A DNA stretch of 6,435 nucleotides from Planctomycetota bacterium (GTDB lineage: Bacteria > Planctomycetota > UBA8108). This document shows, piece by piece, positions 6,434 through 6,435 of the stretch; within the stretch, counting starts at the first letter, position 1, and each line of letters opens with the position of its first letter. The DNA lies in NCBI GenBank assembly GCA_002695115.1, contig NZOA01000049.1, forward strand, positions 33,261 through 39,695. The letters are read 5' to 3'. The notes under the pieces are model-generated. The model saw only the letters and a list, made by a program, of their open reading frames with translations, searched no databases and had not been told where the DNA came from. Position numbers and translations under genes: made by a program.

Positions 6434-6435
6434 GA

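Overview
The window is one uninterrupted, minus-strand gene cluster for building an aa3/caa3-type cytochrome c oxidase (complex IV), running from right to left. In transcription order it holds: ctaD (oxidase subunit I, 6433-4649), ctaA (heme A synthase, 4645-3602), ctaB (heme O synthase, 3605-2595), ctaE (subunit III, 2583-1990), a SCO-family copper chaperone (1962-1294), a DUF420/CtaM-like assembly membrane protein (1288-881), and a polytopic membrane protein of unknown function that starts at 875 and runs off the left edge. Gaps between genes are 3 to 27 bases, and ctaA and ctaB overlap by 4 bases (ATGA). The cluster reads as part of a single operon whose promoter, terminator and probably subunit II gene lie outside the window. 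There is no RNA gene, mobile element, repeat array or CRISPR that I can support, and no gene-free stretch longer than 27 bases.

How the genes work together: CtaB farnesylates heme b to heme O and CtaA oxidises heme O to heme A. The SCO protein handles copper, and the DUF420 protein resembles CtaM, needed for heme-copper oxidase maturation in Firmicutes. Together they would supply cofactors and assembly help for CtaD, which holds heme a, heme a3 and CuB, and for CtaE. The D- and K-channel landmarks of CtaD are present, but the helix-VI glutamate is replaced by the Tyr-Ser pair of an A2-subfamily heme-copper oxidase.

The organism is an aerobic (or facultatively aerobic), GC-rich bacterium. An A2 oxidase, a 5-helix subunit III, DUF420 and both heme A genes in one operon are found in several phyla, so I cannot assign a taxon. 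No horizontally acquired or mobile DNA is evident.

I did not find a new defence-like or otherwise exotic system. The points most worth a second look are the unidentified membrane protein at the operon's downstream end (1-875), a subunit III that lacks the usual His and Asp of its last-helix motif, a heme A synthase without loop cysteine pairs, and the absence of a subunit IV gene inside this stretch.
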